This document shows, piece after piece, positions 6,360 through 10,362 of a DNA stretch of 10,362 nt; position 1 is the first letter of the stretch; each line of letters begins with the position of its first letter. Made by a program: the position numbers and the translations under genes. The notes beneath the pieces are model-generated. The model saw only the letters and a list, made by a program, of their open reading frames with translations. It searched no databases and was not told the origin of the DNA. Origin of the DNA: Thiopontia sp964416755 (GTDB taxonomy: Bacteria; Pseudomonadota; Gammaproteobacteria; GCF-002020875). The stretch lies in assembly GCA_964416755.1 (NCBI GenBank), contig CAYQFH010000093.1:1-10362 (forward strand). The letters run 5' to 3'.

Positions 6360-7628
6360 ATGAGTGATAAAGAGGACGATAGCAAGCTGCTCTACTGTTC
6401 TTTCTGTGGCAAGAGCCAGAACGAAGTACGTAAACTGATTGCAGGCCCGTCGGTGTATGTCTGTGATGAGTGTGTGGAACTCTGCAATGACATCATTCGT
6501 GAGGAGCAGGAGGAGAGTGAAGAGGCCACTGCCGAAAGTTCGCTGCCCATTCCGGAAAAAATTCGCTCCACGCTGGATGACTATGTGATCAGTCAGGATC
6601 GTGCCAAGAAGGCGCTTTCTGTTGCGGTCTACAACCACTACAAGCGTGTTGAGACCGGTTACAAGAAGGATGATGTCGAACTGGCCAAGAGTAATGTGCT
6701 GCTGATCGGCCCAACCGGTTCCGGAAAGACTCTGTTGGCCGAGACTCTGGCGCGTATTCTCAATGTACCGTTTACCATGGCGGATGCCACCACACTGACC
6801 GAGGCCGGTTATGTGGGGGAGGATGTGGAGAATATCATCCAGAAGCTGTTGATGAAGTGCGACTATGATGTGGCCAAGGCGGAGAGTGGGATCATCTATA
6901 TTGACGAGATCGACAAGATTACCCGCAAATCCGATAACCCTTCCATTACCCGTGATGTCTCCGGTGAGGGTGTGCAGCAGGCACTGCTGAAACTGGTCGA
7001 GGGAACCATCGCTTCGGTACCTCCACAAGGGGGACGCAAACATCCTCAGCAGGAGTTCTTGCAGGTCGATACCAGCAAGATCCTCTTTATCTGTGGCGGT
7101 GCCTTTGCGGGTCTCGATAAAATTATCCGCTCCCGCTCCGAGAAGAGCGGCATCGGCTTCGCAGCCGAAGTGAAGAGCAAGGATGATGAGCGTTCGGTCA
7201 GTGAGGTGCTCTCCGATGTCGAGCCGGAGGATCTGATCCAGTATGGCCTGATTCCTGAGTTCGTAGGGCGTCTGCCGGTTGAGGCGACACTGGAAGAGCT
7301 GGATGAGGATGCGTTGGTGCAGATTCTGACCCAACCCAAGAATGCGTTGACCAAGCAGTACAGCAAACTCTTCGAGATGGAGGGAGCTGAGCTGGATATT
7401 CGTGAAGATGCGCTCAAGGCGATTGCCGAGAAGGCGATCAAGCGCAAAACCGGTGCCCGTGGCTTGCGCTCCATTCTGGAGCATGCATTGCTCGATACTA
7501 TGTACCATCTGCCATCGTATGACGATGTGGAGAAGGTGGTGGTCGACGCCACGGTGATTGAGAAGAAGTCTGAACCACTACTGATTTTTGAGGGTGGGGA
7601 AGAGCGTAAGCTGGCTGCTTCTGAATAG
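6360..7628 (+). CDS. clpX: ATP-dependent unfoldase ClpX, regulatory subunit of ClpXP
   Basis: ClpX is a hexameric AAA+ enzyme that recognises tagged or specific substrates, unfolds them and threads them into ClpP. The 422-residue protein has an N-terminal C4 zinc domain (Cys13, Cys16, Cys35, Cys38), Walker A GPTGSGKT at 117-124, the pore loop GYVG at 150-153, and Walker B with IDEID (181-185). It also has the second pore loop RKH at 226-228 and the ClpP-docking IGF loop at 265-267, plus a sensor-2 GARGLRS near the end. All functional elements are intact and length is normal (E. coli 424). The ATG at 6360 follows GAGAGGTGG. It lies 166 bp after clpP, a gap large enough for its own promoter. 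Confidence 0.98.
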   Translation: MSDKEDDSKLLYCSFCGKSQNEVRKLIAGPSVYVCDECVELCNDIIREEQEESEEATAESSLPIPEKIRSTLDDYVISQDRAKKALSVAVYNHYKRVETGYKKDDVELAKSNVLLIGPTGSGKTLLAETLARILNVPFTMADATTLTEAGYVGEDVENIIQKLLMKCDYDVAKAESGIIYIDEIDKITRKSDNPSITRDVSGEGVQQALLKLVEGTIASVPPQGGRKHPQQEFLQVDTSKILFICGGAFAGLDKIIRSRSEKSGIGFAAEVKSKDDERSVSEVLSDVEPEDLIQYGLIPEFVGRLPVEATLEELDEDALVQILTQPKNALTKQYSKLFEMEGAELDIREDALKAIAEKAIKRKTGARGLRSILEHALLDTMYHLPSYDDVEKVVVDATVIEKKSEPLLIFEGGEERKLAASE

Positions 7629-7671
7629 CTGGCGTGCAACCATCAAAGAGCTAACTGTAAATAACAGCCTG

Positions 7672-7735
7672 ACCATAGAGGCACAGAGGCACAGAGTTTT
7701 TCAATAATCTCTCTGTGGCTCTGTGCCTCTGTGGT
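7672..7735. repeat. Long imperfect inverted repeat (REP/MITE-like, CACAGAG motif) between clpX and lon
   Basis: The arms at 7672-7696 and 7711-7735 pair over 25 positions with only two non-Watson-Crick positions, around a 14-nt AT-rich loop (TTTTTCAATAATCT). Each arm is built from the short unit GGCACAGAG or its variant, so the element is also internally repetitive. It ends 19 nt before the lon ATG and takes up most of the 126-bp spacer. From general memory, GAGGCACAGAG-type palindromes recur as dispersed intergenic repeats in many bacterial genomes; only a whole-genome count would show this here. A transcript through it would form a strong hairpin just upstream of the lon ribosome site. Confidence 0.8.
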
Positions 7736-7754
7736 TATAGAGAAGAAGATAACT

Positions 7755-10178
7755 ATGGATGTTTTAGAACAAGAATTTGCTGTCCTGCCACTGCGTGATG
7801 TGGTGGTCTACCCTCATATGGTGATCCCGCTGTTTGTTGGACGTGAGCGCTCCATTCTCGCGCTGGAGGCGGCGATGGCAGATCAGAAGAAGATTCTGTT
7901 GGTGGCGCAGCAGAATGCGACCGAGGATGAACCGGCACCCGGAGATCTGTTTGGAGCGGGCACTGTTGCTACCATTTTGCAGTTGCTGAAACTGCCCGAC
8001 GGTACCGTCAAGGTGTTGGTGGAGGGGGAGCACCGTGCACAGATTAACCAGCTGCATGAACAGCAAGGTTACATGCGTGCGCATGTTACCGTACATCATG
8101 AGTTCAGTGAAAATAGTGATGATGTCGAAGTGTTGTCGCGCTCGGTTCAGGGACAGTTTGAGCACTATGTGAAGATGAATAAGAAGATTCCACCGGAGGT
8201 GTTAACCTCTCTGGCTGGAATCGATGATGCGGGGCGTCTCAGTGATACTGTTGCGGCCCATATGACGCTGAAGATCGAGGAGAAACAGCAATTGCTGGAG
8301 ACCTTCGATGTGCAGGATCGACTGGAGTTTATCCTCTCCATCATGGAGGGGGAGCTGGATATCCTCGAGGTGGAGAAGCGGGTTCGGGGTCGGGTCAAGA
8401 AACAGATGGAGCGTAACCAGCGCGAGTTCTATCTCAATGAGCAGATCAAGGCGATCCAGAAGGAGTTGGGGGAGTCGGAAGATGGTACCAATGAGTCGGA
8501 GGAGCTGGAGGCCAAGGTCAAAGAGGCTGATCTCACCGATGAGGCACGAGAGAAGGCCGATGCCGAGCTGAAGAAGTTGAAGATGATGTCACCGATGTCG
8601 GCTGAGGCAGCGGTGGTGCGAACCTATATCGAGACCCTGATTGGTGTGCCGTGGAAGAAGCGCTCGCGCTTGAAGAATGATTTGGCTCGTGCCGAGAAGA
8701 TTTTGAATGAAGACCACTACGGTCTGGAAGAGGTGAAGGATCGTATTCTGGAGTACCTCGCGGTACAGAAGCGGGTGGGCAAGATCAAGGGGGCTATCCT
8801 CTGTCTGGTGGGTCCTCCCGGTGTCGGAAAAACCTCGCTGGGTCGCTCCATCGCTCGCGCCACCAGCCGCAAGTATGTGCGCATGGCGCTTGGTGGTGTA
8901 CGTGACGAGGCCGAGATTCGTGGCCATCGCCGCACCTACATCGGTTCCATGCCGGGCAAGATCATCCAGAACATGAGCAAGGTGGAGGTAAAGAACCCGC
9001 TGTTTCTGCTCGACGAGATCGACAAGATGGCGATGGACTTTCGCGGAGACCCTGCATCGGCACTGCTGGAGGTGCTCGATCCGGAGCAGAACAACACCTT
9101 TGGTGATCATTATCTGGAGGTTGATTATGACCTCTCCGATACCATGTTTGTTGCTACTGCCAACAGCATGAATATCCCCGGACCACTGCGGGATCGAATG
9201 GAGGTGATCCGTATCCCCGGCTATACCGAGGAGGAGAAACTCAATATTGCACAGCAGTATCTGATTCCGAAGAAGATGAAGGAGAATGGTCTCAAGGAGA
9301 AGGAAGTCAGTTTCAGCGAGGAGGCGACTCGTCAGATTATCCGTCTCTATACGCGTGAGGCCGGGGTGAGAAACCTTGAACGTGAGATCGCCAAGGTGAT
9401 GCGCAAGGTGGTCAAGGAGCTTGTGCTGAAGAAGCGCAAGGGCAAGGTGCAGATCACGGTACGCAATCTGGAAGATTACCTTGGAGTGAAGAAGTTCCGC
9501 TACGGTGTGGCTGATGAGAAGGACCAGATCGGTCAGGTGACCGGTCTCGCCTGGACCGAGGTGGGGGGCGAGCTGCTCACCATTGAGGGGGCCGTAATGC
9601 CGGGCAAGGGTAAATTCTCCGTGACCGGCCAGTTGGGCGACGTGATGAAGGAGTCAATTCAGGCAGCGATGACGGTAGTGCGTAGCCGCTCGGCACAGCT
9701 TGGTGTGAAGAACTCCATCTATGACAAGAAGGATATCCATATCCATGTACCGGAGGGAGCGATCCCCAAGGATGGCCCCAGTGCGGGTATTGGTATGTGT
9801 ACGGCCTTGGTCTCGACGCTGACAGGGATTCCGGTACGGGCTGATGTGGCGATGACTGGTGAGATTACGCTGCGTGGCGAAGTGTTGCCGATTGGTGGAT
9901 TGAAAGAGAAGCTGCTGGCGGCGCACCGTGGTGGCATCAAGACGGTGATGATTCCGGAAGAGAACCGTAAGGATCTGAAGGAGATCCCGGACAAAATTCT
10001 CAAGGATCTTGATGTGAAGCCGGTACGCTGGATTGAAGAGGTACTGGAGATTGCGCTGCAATCCTCTCCCAAACCGTTGAGTGAACAGGAGATCAAGGCG
10101 GATGAGGCGGGAGGTGCAGAGAAAGCGGTCAAGAAACCGAAGCGTAAAACCAAGCGTGCTTCGGTACAGACGCATTGA
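7755..10178 (+). CDS. lon: ATP-dependent Lon protease
   Basis: Lon is a cytosolic hexameric AAA+ serine protease that removes misfolded and short-lived regulatory proteins. The 807-residue protein has the N-terminal substrate-binding domain starting with VLPLRDVVVYPHM and a coiled-coil region (about 200-300). Walker A GPPGVGKT lies at 353-360 and Walker B DEIDK at 420-424. The C-terminal protease domain has the Ser-Lys dyad: Ser676 in PKDGPSAGIGM and Lys719 in GGLKEKLLAAHRG. It is about 23 residues longer than E. coli Lon because of a basic, low-complexity tail (KKPKRKTKR at 793-801). The ATG at 7755 matches family starts; a GTG at 7731 lies inside the inverted repeat and is unlikely. The ribosome site (AGAAGA) is weak and may be influenced by the hairpin just upstream. 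Confidence 0.98.
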   Translation: MDVLEQEFAVLPLRDVVVYPHMVIPLFVGRERSILALEAAMADQKKILLVAQQNATEDEPAPGDLFGAGTVATILQLLKLPDGTVKVLVEGEHRAQINQLHEQQGYMRAHVTVHHEFSENSDDVEVLSRSVQGQFEHYVKMNKKIPPEVLTSLAGIDDAGRLSDTVAAHMTLKIEEKQQLLETFDVQDRLEFILSIMEGELDILEVEKRVRGRVKKQMERNQREFYLNEQIKAIQKELGESEDGTNESEELEAKVKEADLTDEAREKADAELKKLKMMSPMSAEAAVVRTYIETLIGVPWKKRSRLKNDLARAEKILNEDHYGLEEVKDRILEYLAVQKRVGKIKGAILCLVGPPGVGKTSLGRSIARATSRKYVRMALGGVRDEAEIRGHRRTYIGSMPGKIIQNMSKVEVKNPLFLLDEIDKMAMDFRGDPASALLEVLDPEQNNTFGDHYLEVDYDLSDTMFVATANSMNIPGPLRDRMEVIRIPGYTEEEKLNIAQQYLIPKKMKENGLKEKEVSFSEEATRQIIRLYTREAGVRNLEREIAKVMRKVVKELVLKKRKGKVQITVRNLEDYLGVKKFRYGVADEKDQIGQVTGLAWTEVGGELLTIEGAVMPGKGKFSVTGQLGDVMKESIQAAMTVVRSRSAQLGVKNSIYDKKDIHIHVPEGAIPKDGPSAGIGMCTALVSTLTGIPVRADVAMTGEITLRGEVLPIGGLKEKLLAAHRGGIKTVMIPEENRKDLKEIPDKILKDLDVKPVRWIEEVLEIALQSSPKPLSEQEIKADEAGGAEKAVKKPKRKTKRASVQTH

Positions 10179-10249
10179 CTTTGTTTGTAATAAAAAAAGT
10201 TAAAAAAAGGCGATTAAACACTGGTATTAGAAGACGCTATCCCTTAAAC

Positions 10250-10301
10250 TAGCGCGCGCTATCTGAGTGGGGCAGCAGAGATTTGCTGAGTCACAGCAAA
10301 T
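10250..10301. other. lon to tRNA-Val spacer elements: GC palindrome and small hairpin
   Basis: The 130-bp spacer after lon holds a perfect 12-bp palindrome TAGCGCGCGCTA (10250-10261) and a perfect 8-bp stem ATTTGCTG/CAGCAAAT (10281-10288, 10294-10301) with an AGTCA loop ending 7 nt before the tRNA. TAAACT at 10245-10250 followed by the GC-rich core resembles a -10 box with the G+C-rich discriminator of stringently controlled stable-RNA promoters, but no good -35 box lies upstream. Neither element is followed by a U tract, so no intrinsic lon terminator is evident. The stretch just after lon is rich in A runs. Confidence 0.4.
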
Positions 10302-10308
10302 ACAGATA

Positions 10309-10362
10309 GGGTGCTTAGCTCAGCTGGGAGAGCATCGCCCTTACAAGGCGAGGGTCGCAGGT
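10309..10362 (+). tRNA. tRNA-Val (anticodon UAC), 3' end beyond window
   Basis: The acceptor strand GGGTGCT, D arm GCTCAGCTGGGAGAGC, anticodon stem TCGCC/GGCGA and loop CTTACAA give anticodon TAC at 10342-10344, exactly tRNA positions 34-36. The variable region and the start of the T arm (GCAGGT) run into the window edge, so the T loop and 3' acceptor strand are not visible. Valine identity follows from the anticodon. Spacing from lon is 130 bp, and it may be the first of a tRNA group. Confidence 0.96.

Noticed and set aside
6333..7508. Long open frame of 391 codons on the minus strand
   Set aside because: It is entirely antisense to clpX, whose protein is complete and conserved; codon bias of the real gene leaves the opposite frame open. 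The antisense translation shows no recognisable domain.
7629..7754. Heat-shock sigma32 promoter for lon
   Set aside because: No CTTGAAA/CCCCAT-type pair was found in the spacer; most of it is the inverted repeat.
1..10362. CRISPR array, insertion sequence or prophage genes
   Set aside because: No regularly spaced direct repeats, no transposase or integrase motifs, and no phage structural genes were seen on either strand. The only repeat-like element is the palindrome before lon.

Overview
The window looks like chromosomal DNA of a sulfur-oxidizing gammaproteobacterium. The right half is the conserved proteostasis block tig-clpP-clpX-lon, with proteins that keep the length, motifs and residue spacing of their Escherichia coli counterparts. 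The left half encodes c-type cytochromes plus a flavocytochrome c sulfide dehydrogenase-type pair, as in purple sulfur bacteria and chemotrophic or symbiotic sulfur oxidizers. Genus cannot be read from the sequence.

Left half, minus strand (1-3939). Reading leftward from the divergent intergenic region at 3940-4258, the genes are: a diheme cytochrome c4-like protein (3939-3268), a membrane-anchored tetraheme NapC/NirT-type cytochrome (3234-2533), a secreted ankyrin-repeat protein (2495-1557), a 231-bp gap with a perfect 13-bp hairpin and an AT-rich palindromic promoter region, a diheme FccA-type cytochrome (1325-729), and an FccB-type flavoprotein (713 to beyond the left edge). Spacings of 33, 37 and 15 bp suggest two closely linked transcription units. 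All five products carry export signals or a membrane anchor, so this is a periplasmic electron-transfer module. It plausibly links oxidation or reduction of a sulfur compound (FccAB) to the quinone pool (NapC type) and to soluble cytochrome (c4 type). Three features depart from the textbook system. The FccB-like protein has Gly where the FAD-linking Cys of Allochromatium FccB sits. The NapC-like protein has an insertion of about 45 residues with two extra cysteines. An ankyrin solenoid protein is encoded inside the cluster.

Right half, plus strand (4259-10362). Trigger factor (4259-5566) is followed after 21 bp by clpP (5588-6193). A 166-bp gap with a perfect 11-bp stem and A7 loop precedes clpX (6360-7628). 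A long imperfect palindrome of REP/MITE-like appearance fills the space before lon (7755-10178). A 130-bp gap with a GC-only-core palindrome and a small hairpin leads to a tRNA-Val(UAC) cut by the right edge. Trigger factor folds nascent chains at the ribosome; ClpXP and Lon are the cytosolic ATP-dependent proteases. A hupB gene, which often follows lon in gammaproteobacteria, is absent here.

The proteostasis block is ordinary in content. The most unusual material is the redox cluster and the non-coding elements around 1349-1532, 6198-6226 and 7672-7735.
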